A stretch of DNA of 64,000 nucleotides, taken from the NCBI GenBank assembly GCA_024742405.1, contig JANSYP010000001.1:1-64000 (forward strand). The letters run 5' to 3'. Shown one piece after another: positions 42,584 to 51,105 of the stretch (position 1 is the stretch's first letter; every line of letters starts with the position of its first letter). Source of the stretch: Paracoccaceae bacterium. Lineage in GTDB: Bacteria > Pseudomonadota > Alphaproteobacteria > Rhodobacterales > Rhodobacteraceae. Made by a program: the position numbers and the translations under genes. The notes under the pieces were generated by a model. It was given only the letters and a program-made list of their open reading frames with translations. It had not been told where the DNA came from and searched no databases.

Positions 42584-43921
42584 TTAGTCTACTACCGCGG
42601 TTGCGGTTTTCAAGAAGCGGATCAGCTCGTCACGGCGCGTGACCTGCTTAAGCCGCTGTACGGGCATGGTTGTTCCAGGCACCATCACGTCGGGGCCGTC
42701 GTCGAAAAGCTGCGCGACCGTGTCTTCGGTCCAGACCACGTCCAGATTGCGCAGCGCCGGGCTGTAGGGGTAGTCGGGCAGGCTGCCGGCTTGCCGTCCG
42801 AAGAGCCCGTGCAGCGTTGGCCCTGCGCGGTTGCCGTCATCGGGGGTCAGAGTGTGGCAGACCGAGCATTTGCGCAGGAACTCCAACTCGCCGGGATCCT
42901 CGCTGTCGCGGATCTGGAAGCGGCGGGGAAGCTCGGCCTGGATCGGCGCGAAATCCCGGGGGCTGATCCGCCAGAGGGCCGCGAAATCATCGAGCCCGAC
43001 ATGGTAGATGTTTTGGGTGCCGGGGATGAAATCGAAGTCCCAGACCGGGCCATAGGTCACCGCGCCACGCTCCAACAATGCGCCAGAGTCGGTTGTGAAG
43101 ATGGCCACTTCGCCGGCGCCGTCGCCAAATCCCACGAGCGCGCCATCGGCGCTGGCCCGGACCGTCTGGATCGGACGGTCGGATTTGGCCAGGTCCTGAA
43201 CAGTGTCGGCGGTTCCGTCATTGGCCAGGTCGATTACGCCGAAGCTGCCGTCGAGCCCGCCAAAGGCCAGCCGGTTGCCGGGCAGCATGGCGATCGAATT
43301 GACACCCCAACCGTGGGAATGGACCGGGCGGAGCGCGCGCTGGCTGGCCACGTCCCAGGCCGTGATCTGACCGTCATAGGCGGCGGTGTAGAGCATCGCG
43401 CCATCGTCGGAAAAGGCCACGGCGTTGACATTGGCGCGGTGGGGCAGGCGGGCGATCTCGACCATCTCTGTGAGGTCATAGAGCCGCGCGGTCCCGTCCC
43501 AGGCCGCGGCTGCCGCCAGCCGGCCATCGGGGGCAACGTCGACATCGAGCATCTTGATCGGATCCGAGGGCACGGCGCCGAGCGGATCGCCGGTCGCCAG
43601 GTCCCATTGGATCAGTGTCCCGTCATCGCCCACCGACACCGCAGTGTTGCGGCCGGGCACAAAGGCGGCGTCATTGGCCGCCCCGCCATGGCCGCGCAGC
43701 CTGTGCACCAGATCGGGATCCGGGTCGCTCACGTCCCAGTAGATCAGCGCATAGTCGAAGCTGGCGGTCAGCACATGGGTGCCATCGGCGGACACGGTCA
43801 CCGACTTGATCGGTCCGCCGTGGCCCTCGAGCTTGTCGGGCAGCGAGGTTTCGGCACCGGCGGAGGCCGCCGCCTGCGCGATGACGCTGGCAGCGGCTGC
43901 GGCACGCAGCAGGCGAGCCAT
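42584..43921 (-). CDS. Exported WD40-repeat c-type cytochrome
   Basis: A 445-residue periplasmic protein. A signal peptide (ARLLRAAAAASVIAQAAASA then GAE) is followed by about six WD40-like blades, for example GHGGPIKSVTVSADGTHVLT, AAFVPGRNTAVSVGDDG and ANVNAVAFSDDGAMLYTAAY. The C-terminal 100 residues are a class I cytochrome c: FLRKCSVCHTLTPDDGNRAG has the CxxCH heme site and VPGTTMPVQRL carries the likely Met ligand. It lies three bases after the cytochrome b subunit. It may pass electrons from formate to periplasmic acceptors in addition to quinone; that is inference. Confidence 0.87.
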   Translation of the reverse strand: MARLLRAAAAASVIAQAAASAGAETSLPDKLEGHGGPIKSVTVSADGTHVLTASFDYALIYWDVSDPDPDLVHRLRGHGGAANDAAFVPGRNTAVSVGDDGTLIQWDLATGDPLGAVPSDPIKMLDVDVAPDGRLAAAAAWDGTARLYDLTEMVEIARLPHRANVNAVAFSDDGAMLYTAAYDGQITAWDVASQRALRPVHSHGWGVNSIAMLPGNRLAFGGLDGSFGVIDLANDGTADTVQDLAKSDRPIQTVRASADGALVGFGDGAGEVAIFTTDSGALLERGAVTYGPVWDFDFIPGTQNIYHVGLDDFAALWRISPRDFAPIQAELPRRFQIRDSEDPGELEFLRKCSVCHTLTPDDGNRAGPTLHGLFGRQAGSLPDYPYSPALRNLDVVWTEDTVAQLFDDGPDVMVPGTTMPVQRLKQVTRRDELIRFLKTATAVVD

Positions 43922-43924
43922 GGG

Positions 43925-45037
43925 CTATTCGGCAGGGGTTGCCGTGGGGCGCTTGCCATCCGCGGATTTGCTGTGGACATCCTCTAGATGCTCCTCGACC
44001 CAAAGCGAATGATGTTCCTTGGCCCAGTTCAGGTCCACTTCGCCTGTGGTCATGGCGTCGACGGCGCCCTCCATCCCGATCGAGCCGATGTAGATATGGG
44101 AGATAATGATGACCATCATCACCACCGAGACAGCGGTGTGCCAGATCTGCTGGTACTGCTGCTCCTGGATCGGAGAAATGTCGGTGGCCAGCGAAAGGCC
44201 GAGCCAGGCGTTCGCCTTTTCGAACGTGGCTCCCATCATGGAGGTCTCGAACGGGTTCATCAGTGCCCAGCCCGACGCAAAGAGAGATCCGCCGCCGATC
44301 ACGACGGTCCAAAAGATCAGTTTCTGACCGGCATTGAATTTGCGCGCTGGGGGATGGCCGCCGCCAAACAGCCCACCTCCCCGCACGATCCATTTCAGAT
44401 CGAGGAAATTCGGGATGTTGTAGCGCACCCAAAGCAGGAACACGATCACGACCGACGCGGTAAAGGCGAAGCCGACGTAATTGTGGATGTACTTGCCGTA
44501 CATGGCCATGACGGCGAAGGCCTCATGCCCGATCAGCGGCAGCAGCACGGTGCGTCCGAGCAGCAGGTTCAGGCCGGTCAGTCCCAGCACGATGAAGGTC
44601 GACGCGAGCAGCCAGTGAGACGCCCGTTCGAGCAGTCCGAACCGGGTGATCGTCTGGCCGCAGGGCCCGGCATCGATGCGCACACGGCCGCGAAGCGCGT
44701 AGAAAAGCGAAAGCAGGATCAGGATGCCCGTCAGTGCCCAGGCGGTGTACATCGCGAGCGGGCCATTGCGGGTGAGCTCCCAGCCATGGCCTTCGGCCTG
44801 GATCAGCTGACCGGCCAGCGGGTCCTGCTTGGCGCTCGTGAAGGTATCGCCCTGCCGCACCGCGCGCCACAGGTCGGAGTCCGCCGACGACCCCGCCGTG
44901 GTATTGCCCGGAACCGCACCCGCTGTCGGGCCGTCCGGCGATGCGGCGGTCTGGGCGGAAAGCTCTGCCATTCCCCCGACAAACGCGAGGGCAATCAGTA
45001 CGACCAGCAGCCGGAGCCGCGCCAGAACGCGTGTCAT
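43925..45037 (-). CDS. Formate dehydrogenase cytochrome b subunit (gamma)
   Basis: A 370-residue membrane subunit carrying two b hemes and passing electrons to quinone. The start at 45037 (MTRVLARLRLLVVLIALAFV) follows GGGAGA and gives a signal or anchor; 45085 is a longer alternative. An N-terminal periplasmic part precedes four spans. Heme ligands are likely in LLERASHWLLASTFIVLG, MYGKYIHNYVGFAFTASVVI, and the C-terminal IWHTAVSVVMMVIIISHIYI. The end GAVDAMTTGEVDLNWAKEHH is the usual FdoI/FdhC end. It lies 110 bases after the beta subunit, consistent with one operon. Confidence 0.9.
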   Translation of the reverse strand: MTRVLARLRLLVVLIALAFVGGMAELSAQTAASPDGPTAGAVPGNTTAGSSADSDLWRAVRQGDTFTSAKQDPLAGQLIQAEGHGWELTRNGPLAMYTAWALTGILILLSLFYALRGRVRIDAGPCGQTITRFGLLERASHWLLASTFIVLGLTGLNLLLGRTVLLPLIGHEAFAVMAMYGKYIHNYVGFAFTASVVIVFLLWVRYNIPNFLDLKWIVRGGGLFGGGHPPARKFNAGQKLIFWTVVIGGGSLFASGWALMNPFETSMMGATFEKANAWLGLSLATDISPIQEQQYQQIWHTAVSVVMMVIIISHIYIGSIGMEGAVDAMTTGEVDLNWAKEHHSLWVEEHLEDVHSKSADGKRPTATPAE

Positions 45038-45147
45038 CTCGTGTGTCTCCCTGTCTCTTTGGGACATTGTTATCTTGGACATCATAGCAGCTCAAAAGGG
45101 AATGGCCGCCCGAAAGCGGCCATTGCCAGATTTGGTATCAGGCGCGC

Positions 45148-45741
45148 TTATCCGCCTTGTTCGCCGTAAGCTGCACCCCAGCCCCAGGCGCCGGCGCCGA
45201 AGCCCCGGGCCACGACGCGTTCGCGGTAGATGTTGCTGACGCTGTCGCCGTCACCGGCCAGGAGCGCCTTGGTCGAGCACATCTCGGCGCAGATCGGCAG
45301 CTTGCCTTCCGCGATCCGGTTGCGGCCGTACTTGACGTACTCGGCATGGGACATGCTTTCTTCCGGGCCACCGGCGCAGAAGGTGCATTTGTCCATCTTG
45401 CCGCGCGAGCCGAAGTTGGCTGCCTGCGGGAACTGCGGCGCGCCGAAAGGGCAGGCGTAGAAGCAGTAGCCGCAGCCGATGCACAGGTCCTTGGAGTGCA
45501 GCACGACGCCGTCATCGGTGTCGTAGAAGCAGTCCACGGGACAGACGGCCTTACAGGGCGCGTCGGAGCAGTGCATGCAGGCGACCGAGATCGATCGCTC
45601 GCCGGGTTTGCCGTCATTGATGGTGACCACGCGACGTCGGTTGACGCCCCACGGCACCTCGTGCTCGTTCTTGCACGCTGTGACACAGGCGTTGCACTCG
45701 ATGCAGCGCTCGGCGTCACACAGGAACTTCATTCGTGCCAT
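45148..45741 (-). CDS. Formate dehydrogenase iron-sulfur subunit (beta)
   Basis: A 197-residue electron-transfer subunit with four 4Fe-4S clusters. Cys groups are ERCIECNACVTACKNEHEVP, SVACMHCSDAPCKAVCPVDC, DLCIGCGYCFYACPFGAPQF and KCTFCAGG with a later PICAEMC. There is no C-terminal membrane helix, unlike E. coli FdnH/FdoH, so it must bind the b subunit in another way. The tail is Gly/Ala-rich (RGFGAGAWGWGAAYGEQGG). It lies 15 bases after the catalytic subunit. Confidence 0.92.
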   Translation of the reverse strand: MARMKFLCDAERCIECNACVTACKNEHEVPWGVNRRRVVTINDGKPGERSISVACMHCSDAPCKAVCPVDCFYDTDDGVVLHSKDLCIGCGYCFYACPFGAPQFPQAANFGSRGKMDKCTFCAGGPEESMSHAEYVKYGRNRIAEGKLPICAEMCSTKALLAGDGDSVSNIYRERVVARGFGAGAWGWGAAYGEQGG

Positions 45742-45756
45742 TGTGATTAGCCTCCC

Positions 45757-48651
45757 TTATGCCCGCTCGATTTTACAGAGCGTGGCTTTGGTTTCCTGCA
45801 TCTGGGTCACCGAGTCGTAGCCATAGGTCTGGGCGGTGTTGGTGCTTTCGCCCAGCACGTACGGGTCGGCCCCGGCGGGGTACTTGTCCCGCAGATCGAC
45901 GCCTTCCATATGCCCGCCGAAATGGAACGGCATGAAGGCAACGCCCTCGCCGACCCGCTCGGTGACCATGGCCATGACCTTGACCCGACCGCCTTCCGGG
46001 CCTTCGACCCAGACCTGTTCGCCGTCCCGAACACCGAGCCCATTGGCATCGCGCGGGTTGATCTCGACGAACATGTCCTGCTGCAGTTCGGCCAGCCAAG
46101 GGTTGGACCGTGTTTCGTCGCCGCCGCCCTCATATTCGACCAGACGGCCGGAGGTGAGGATGATCGGATAGTCCTGGCTGAAGTCCTGCTGCTGGATCGA
46201 CGCATAGGCCGTCGGGAGCCGGTAGAACTTCCGGTCCTCGTAGGTGGCGTACTTGTCTAGCAGATCGCGCCGCGGCGTGTAGAGCGGCTCGCGGTGCAGC
46301 GGCACCGGATCCGGGAAGGTCCACACGACCGCACGGGCCTTGGCGTTGCCGAAGGGGGCGCAGCCATGGTCGATCGCGACCCGCTGGATGCCGCCGGAGA
46401 GGTCGGTCTTCCAGTTGGTCTTTTCGCCCGCAACGGCCTCGATCGACGCGCGTTCGTCGTCGGTCAGATCGCCGTCCCAGCCGAGCGACTGGAGCATGGC
46501 CATCGTGAACTCCGGATAGCCGTCCTCGATTTCCGACCCGACAGGGTAGGAGCCCTCGGCGAGCAGGTTCACACCGTCGCGTTCCACCCCGAAGCGGGCG
46601 CGGAAGCACAGACCGCCATCCGCCACCGGCTTGGACGTGTCATAGAGATTCGGTGTGCCCGGATGGTTCATCTCTGCGGTGCCCCAGCACGGCCACGGCA
46701 GACCGTAGTAGTCGCCATCGACCGGACCGCCCACAGCCTGCAGCGTGGTCTTGTCGAAGGTGTGCTGGTTCGCCATGTGAGCCTTGATCCGCTCCGGCGA
46801 CTGGCCGGTATAGCCGACGGTCCACATGCCGCGGTTGAACTCGCGGGTGATGTCTTCGATCACCGGCTCGTCACCCACCACTTCGATATTGCGGAACAGG
46901 CGGTCGGAGAACCCGAACTTGTCCGCGAACTTCTTGATGATGATGTGATCGGGCAGGGAGTCGAAGAGCGGCTCCACGATCTGTTCGCGCCACTGGAGCG
47001 ACCGGTTCGAGGCGGTTGCCGAACCGCTGGTCTCGAACTGGGTCGAGGCCGGCAGCAGGTAGACGCCATCGGTGCGGTTGTTCATGACGGCGGACACCGT
47101 CGGGAACGGATCGATGATGACCAGCGTGTCGAGCTGATCCATCGCCGTGGCCATCTCCTTCATCCGCGTCTGCGAATTCGGAGCGTGGCCCCAGAACACC
47201 ATGCCCTGGACCTTGTTGGGCTGGTCCATGTTCTCGGCATCTTCGAGGACACCGTCGATCCAGCGCGACACCGGAATTCCGGTCTCGTTCATCAGCGGCT
47301 TGTCCTTGCCGTCCGCGCCCTTGATGGTGGCGAACTGCGCCTTGAGCCAGTCGAGATCCTCGTCCCAGACCCGTGCCCAGTGGCCCCAGGCACCGGCCTT
47401 GAGGCCATAGTAGCCCGGCAGGGTGTGGCTGAGAACGCCGAGGTCGGTCGCGCCCTGCACGTTGTCATGGCCGCGGAAGATGTTCGTGCCGCCGCCCGAC
47501 ACACCCATGTTGCCGAGCGCGAGCTGAAGCACGCAGTAGGCGCGGGTGTTGTTGTTGCCGTTGGTGTGCTGGGTGCCGCCCATGCACCAGATCACGGTGC
47601 CGGGACGGTTCTGCGCCATGGTGCGCGCAACCCGCTTGAGCTGGCTGCCCGGCACGCCGGTGACGCGCTCGACCTCTTCGGGGTCCCACTTCGCGACCTC
47701 GGTCTTGATCTCGTCCATCCCGTAGACACGCTGGCGGATGAACTCTTTGTCCTCCCAGCCATTGTCGAAGATGTGCCACATCAGGCCCCAGACCAGCGCA
47801 ACGTCGGTGCCCGGACGGAATCGGACGAACTCGTCGGCATGGGCCGCGGTGCGCGTGTAGCGCGGATCGAGCACGATCAGCGGTGCGTTGTTCTCTTCCT
47901 TGGCCTTCAGGACATGGAGGAGCGACACCGGGTGCGCCTCGGCGGGGTTGCCACCGATGATGAAGATCGCACGGCTGTTGTGGATGTCGTTGTAGGAGTT
48001 GGTCATGGCGCCGTAGCCCCATGTGTTCGCAACGCCCGCAACCGTGGTGGAGTGGCAGATCCGTGCCTGGTGATCCACGTTGTTCGTGCCCCAGTAGGCA
48101 GCGAACTTGCGGAACAGGTAGGCCTGCTCGTTGTTGTGCTTGGCCGAGCCGAGCCAGTAGACCGAGTCCGGGCCGGCATCTTCGCGGATCTTCAGCAGGC
48201 GGTCGCCCACCTCGTTGATCGCGTCATCCCAGCTCATCCGCTCCCATTTTCCGCCGACGAGCTTCATCGGGTACTTCAGGCGGCGTTCGCCATGGGCGTG
48301 CTCGCGCACCGCCGCGCCCTTGGCGCAGTGGGCGCCGAGGTTGAACGGGCTATCCCAAGCGGGTTCTTGCCCGACCCAGACGCCGTCGCTCACCTCTGCC
48401 AGAACGGTACAGCCGACCGAGCAGTGGGTGCAGACGGTTTTCTTGATCGTCACGTTGCCGACACCGGCCACGGCCGTTGCAGCTTGCGTCGCCTGCGGAC
48501 CCGTCAGGGCCGCGGCGCCGGCAAGACCGCCAACGGCGATGCCAGAGCGCTTGAGGAAATCGCGGCGGCTGACGCCTTCCGCGGATCCGGTCGCGTTGGT
48601 CGACGACAGACGGGGGCCTCTCGCAACCCCACCAGCCTTCTTCCTGAGCAT
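45757..48651 (-). CDS. Formate dehydrogenase catalytic subunit (Mo/W-bis-MGD, Tat-exported)
   Basis: A 964-residue enzyme that oxidises formate to carbon dioxide. The Tat signal is SRRDFLKRSGIAVGG (residues 28-42), so the enzyme faces the periplasm. A 4Fe-4S cluster is bound by VCTHCSVGCTVL and HCAKGAA. The active site has Cys199 in HQARICHSTTVAGVA, followed by His200, in the place where selenocysteine occurs in E. coli FdnG; the gene needs no SECIS. MGD-binding segments include FIIGGNPAEAHP, VLDPRYTRTAAHADEF and GHDNVQGATDLG. The molydopterin-binding C-terminus has PIILTSGRLVEYEGGGDET. It is followed closely by the beta subunit. This is the main gene of the operon. Confidence 0.95.
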   Translation of the reverse strand: MLRKKAGGVARGPRLSSTNATGSAEGVSRRDFLKRSGIAVGGLAGAAALTGPQATQAATAVAGVGNVTIKKTVCTHCSVGCTVLAEVSDGVWVGQEPAWDSPFNLGAHCAKGAAVREHAHGERRLKYPMKLVGGKWERMSWDDAINEVGDRLLKIREDAGPDSVYWLGSAKHNNEQAYLFRKFAAYWGTNNVDHQARICHSTTVAGVANTWGYGAMTNSYNDIHNSRAIFIIGGNPAEAHPVSLLHVLKAKEENNAPLIVLDPRYTRTAAHADEFVRFRPGTDVALVWGLMWHIFDNGWEDKEFIRQRVYGMDEIKTEVAKWDPEEVERVTGVPGSQLKRVARTMAQNRPGTVIWCMGGTQHTNGNNNTRAYCVLQLALGNMGVSGGGTNIFRGHDNVQGATDLGVLSHTLPGYYGLKAGAWGHWARVWDEDLDWLKAQFATIKGADGKDKPLMNETGIPVSRWIDGVLEDAENMDQPNKVQGMVFWGHAPNSQTRMKEMATAMDQLDTLVIIDPFPTVSAVMNNRTDGVYLLPASTQFETSGSATASNRSLQWREQIVEPLFDSLPDHIIIKKFADKFGFSDRLFRNIEVVGDEPVIEDITREFNRGMWTVGYTGQSPERIKAHMANQHTFDKTTLQAVGGPVDGDYYGLPWPCWGTAEMNHPGTPNLYDTSKPVADGGLCFRARFGVERDGVNLLAEGSYPVGSEIEDGYPEFTMAMLQSLGWDGDLTDDERASIEAVAGEKTNWKTDLSGGIQRVAIDHGCAPFGNAKARAVVWTFPDPVPLHREPLYTPRRDLLDKYATYEDRKFYRLPTAYASIQQQDFSQDYPIILTSGRLVEYEGGGDETRSNPWLAELQQDMFVEINPRDANGLGVRDGEQVWVEGPEGGRVKVMAMVTERVGEGVAFMPFHFGGHMEGVDLRDKYPAGADPYVLGESTNTAQTYGYDSVTQMQETKATLCKIERA

Positions 48652-48763
48652 TGTTGTTCTCCTGGTTGCTGCCGCACCGCGGGCATCGCGGCGTCGGTTG
48701 CTGCCTCGGACCGGTTTTGCCCGGTCCGGTGCGGATTATCCGGCCATTTCGGCCGCTGTGCGC

Positions 48764-48958
48764 CTAGAAGCGGGCGTGCGCGTAGTACGTTTTGACGTGG
48801 TCGGTCTCGCGATAGCCGTCGGTCGCCGTCTGCACTGGCGCTGCCTCTGCCTCGTCACCGATGACGAGGGCTGCGCCCGTTGCGACGGAGCCGAGGCTGG
48901 CGAGCTTCAGGAACCCGCGGCGATCGGTGCCGCTGTCGTCCTGCTCGTGTCTGGCCAT
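48764..48958 (-). CDS. Tat-signal small protein of formate dehydrogenase loci (FdhX type)
   Basis: A 64-residue protein of the formate dehydrogenase region Tat-target family. The start at 48958 (MARHEQDDSGTDRRGFLKLA) is preferred over 48985. DRRGFLKLASLGSVATGAAL is a clean Tat motif, and the short mature part ends YRETDHVKTYYAHARF, the family hallmark. It comes between the TorD-like chaperone and the catalytic subunit, the usual order. Its function is not known; it may follow the enzyme through the Tat pathway. Confidence 0.87.
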   Translation of the reverse strand: MARHEQDDSGTDRRGFLKLASLGSVATGAALVIGDEAEAAPVQTATDGYRETDHVKTYYAHARF

Positions 48959-49045
48959 GGCCGTCTCCTTTATGCCCTGCGTCACTGTGCGGCCGGGGCC
49001 GCGATCGTGCCGGAGCGCAGGGACGCCTCCAGCACGCTCATCCTG

Positions 49046-49642
49046 CTATTCCATTTCGAAGGCTTGACCCTCGATCCGGATGAATTCCGCGCCGATCCTG
49101 CCCAGAGGGGCATAGAACCGGGCCTCTTGAGCGGTTGCAAGGTCGGCAAAGAAATGGCCGGCCCAGGGCGCGATATGCTCGGTGAACACCTGTTTCTGAG
49201 TGGCGGCATCGGCGGGGCTGCCATAGCTGCCGTCGATCAGGCCCGCCATGACCTCGCACAACGTGCCGATATGGTCCTCGGGCTCCTTGACGTCCTCGCG
49301 CCGCTCGATGCCAAGCTGGCCGAGGGTCTGGCGCAGCTTTGCCAGGGGCTTCTCGTTCAGAAAACCGGTGAGATAGTAAGAGCCGAAGGGTACCAGTTCG
49401 CCGCGTCCAAGGCCGATGAAGAGCGCCTCGTATTCCTCGGACACCTCCTTGGCGTCGGCGCTGCGGGCGACCTCGGCAAGTTCGCCGATCGCGCTGCCCA
49501 TCGTTGTGCTGTCAGGGGACAATTGGCCGATCCCGGCCAGAGCCTGAGACTCCGGGGCATGCAAAAGCAGGCCGGCAAGAAACCGGTACATCTCAGCGCG
49601 CAGACGATCTTCGTCTGCAAGTGCTGCATCTGCAGCGTGCAT
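49046..49642 (-). CDS. TorD/DmsD-family chaperone for formate dehydrogenase
   Basis: A 198-residue helical cytoplasmic chaperone that would bind the Tat signal of the catalytic subunit during cofactor loading. The start at 49642 (MHAADAALADEDRLRAEMYR) follows GGGAGAGG; a longer start at 49696 is unlikely because it lies in the leader. Conserved points are FLAGLLLHAPESQAL, YEALFIGLGRGELVPFGSYY and EDHIGTLCEVMAGLIDG, then HIAPWAGHFFADLA. It is the first gene of the minus-strand operon. Confidence 0.88.
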   Translation of the reverse strand: MHAADAALADEDRLRAEMYRFLAGLLLHAPESQALAGIGQLSPDSTTMGSAIGELAEVARSADAKEVSEEYEALFIGLGRGELVPFGSYYLTGFLNEKPLAKLRQTLGQLGIERREDVKEPEDHIGTLCEVMAGLIDGSYGSPADAATQKQVFTEHIAPWAGHFFADLATAQEARFYAPLGRIGAEFIRIEGQAFEME

Positions 49643-49694
49643 GTGGTGCCTCTCCCTGACGTGTAGGTTGTTTGCAAACCTATTCACTAGATAC

Positions 49695-49724
49695 ATCTAA
49701 ACAGCCGCTTTCCGGCAGTGTCAA
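49695..49724 (-). promoter_or_regulatory. Probable promoter of the formate dehydrogenase operon
   Basis: On the minus strand TTGACA (49719-49724) and TTAGAT (49695-49700) are 18 bases apart, ending about 52 bases before the chaperone ATG at 49642. It is the only clear sigma70-type match in the leader. No FNR-type site was recognised. Confidence 0.5.
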
Positions 49725-49828
49725 ACGTATCACCATGCTAATGCGTCCAAAGTCGTACTGCCCGGCCACAAGTGTCGCAGTCGGTCAGACCCCTAGGAAA
49801 AGACTTTGGAAATCAGGGACAGTGAGGA

Positions 49829-50956
49829 TCAGGCTGCCGCTTCGGCCTTCAGCCGGTCGCGCACGCCGCTGGCGATGTCTCCATAAGCTTGCGAATGCAG
49901 GCTTTTAGGGTCCGCCACTACGATCGGAGTACCGCCATCGGAATTGCGGCGGATGTCCATGTGAAGCGGAATTTCCCCGAGGAAAGGGATGCCCAGCCGC
50001 TTGGCTTCGTCGCGCGCGCCGCCATGGCCGAAGATATCGGACCGATCGCCGCAGGAGGGGCAGAGAAAGTAGCTCATATTTTCGATGATGCCGAGAATCG
50101 GTACCTCGACCTTACGGAACATATTCAAGCCCTTGCGGGCATCGATCAGCGCAATATCCTGCGGAGTGGAAACGATCACGGCGCCGGCGAGGGGAACGTT
50201 CTGGCTGAGTGTGAGCTGCGCGTCGCCCGTGCCCGGCGGCATGTCTACGATCATCACATCGAGCGGGGCCCAGTCCACGTCGCGCAGCATCTGGGTCAGC
50301 GCCGAGATCACCATCGGGCCGCGCCAGATCATCGGGGCGTCCTCGTCGACCAGAAAGCCCATGGACATGACCTTGAGCCCGAACCCTTCGAGCGGCTGCA
50401 TCCGGCCTTCGATCGCTTGCGGTTTCTCGGCCACGCCAAGCAGGCGGGGCATCGACGGGCCGTAGATATCCGCGTCCAGCACGCCGACCTTCATGCCCTG
50501 GGCCTGGAGTGCCAGCGCGAGGTTCACGGAGGTGGTCGATTTGCCGACCCCGCCCTTGCCGCTGGCCACGGCGATGATCGCACCGACGCCGGGGATTTCC
50601 ATCTTGGGTTTGATGCCGCCCTTGGGCGGGGTGACCTTCTGGCTGACGGGTTTCAGGCGCGGCGGCTCGGGCGCGGGGGCCTGAGACGGGGCGGCCTGGC
50701 CCTGGGCACGCTCGGCGGTCAGGATGGCCATGACCTTGTCGATGCCCGCCAGCTCGCTGACAGATTTCTCCGCGGCCTGACGCATCGGCTCCAACTCCGC
50801 AGCGCGCTCCGCCGGAACCGAGATCGAAAAGCTGACCTTGTCGCCCTGGACCGACACGCCGCTGATCAGGCCGAGCGACACGAGATCCCCGGTCCTGTCC
50901 GGGCCACGCACCTTGGCGAGGCGGTCGAGAACATCCTGCTGGGTGATCGCGGTCAT
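49829..50956 (-). CDS. Mrp/ApbC-type Fe-S cluster carrier ATPase
   Basis: A 375-residue cytoplasmic P-loop ATPase that carries 4Fe-4S clusters to target proteins. The N-terminal MIP18/DUF59 domain (QQDVLDRLAKVRGPD, VSLGLISGVSVQGDKVSFSI) is followed by a Pro-rich linker. The ATPase domain has IIAVASGKGGVGKSTTSVNL (deviant Walker A), VLDADIYGPSMPRLLG and MIVDMPPGTGDAQLTL. The cluster-binding CxxC is in YFLCPSCGDRSDIFG. It is upstream of the formate operon in the same direction, across a gap with its own promoter. It may supply clusters to the dehydrogenase, but it is a housekeeping gene. Confidence 0.93.
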   Translation of the reverse strand: MTAITQQDVLDRLAKVRGPDRTGDLVSLGLISGVSVQGDKVSFSISVPAERAAELEPMRQAAEKSVSELAGIDKVMAILTAERAQGQAAPSQAPAPEPPRLKPVSQKVTPPKGGIKPKMEIPGVGAIIAVASGKGGVGKSTTSVNLALALQAQGMKVGVLDADIYGPSMPRLLGVAEKPQAIEGRMQPLEGFGLKVMSMGFLVDEDAPMIWRGPMVISALTQMLRDVDWAPLDVMIVDMPPGTGDAQLTLSQNVPLAGAVIVSTPQDIALIDARKGLNMFRKVEVPILGIIENMSYFLCPSCGDRSDIFGHGGARDEAKRLGIPFLGEIPLHMDIRRNSDGGTPIVVADPKSLHSQAYGDIASGVRDRLKAEAAA

Positions 50957-51105
50957 CTTTGGTCTCCGAGTAAAACTGCAACACTACAGGTATAGCGCCC
51001 TGCGGTGACTGCAAGCGCAACAGATGGCGGCCGCGTGTCGCTGCGGGCTGGTTTTATTGCGCGGCGAGGCGTAGGCGGGCGCAATGTTTTGAGGACAAGT
51101 GTGGA

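Noticed and set aside
46294-48795. An 833-codon open frame opposite the formate dehydrogenase catalytic gene
   Set aside because: It is the mirror frame of a strongly conserved gene in high-GC DNA, with no ribosome site, no domains and a His/Arg/Gly-rich composition.
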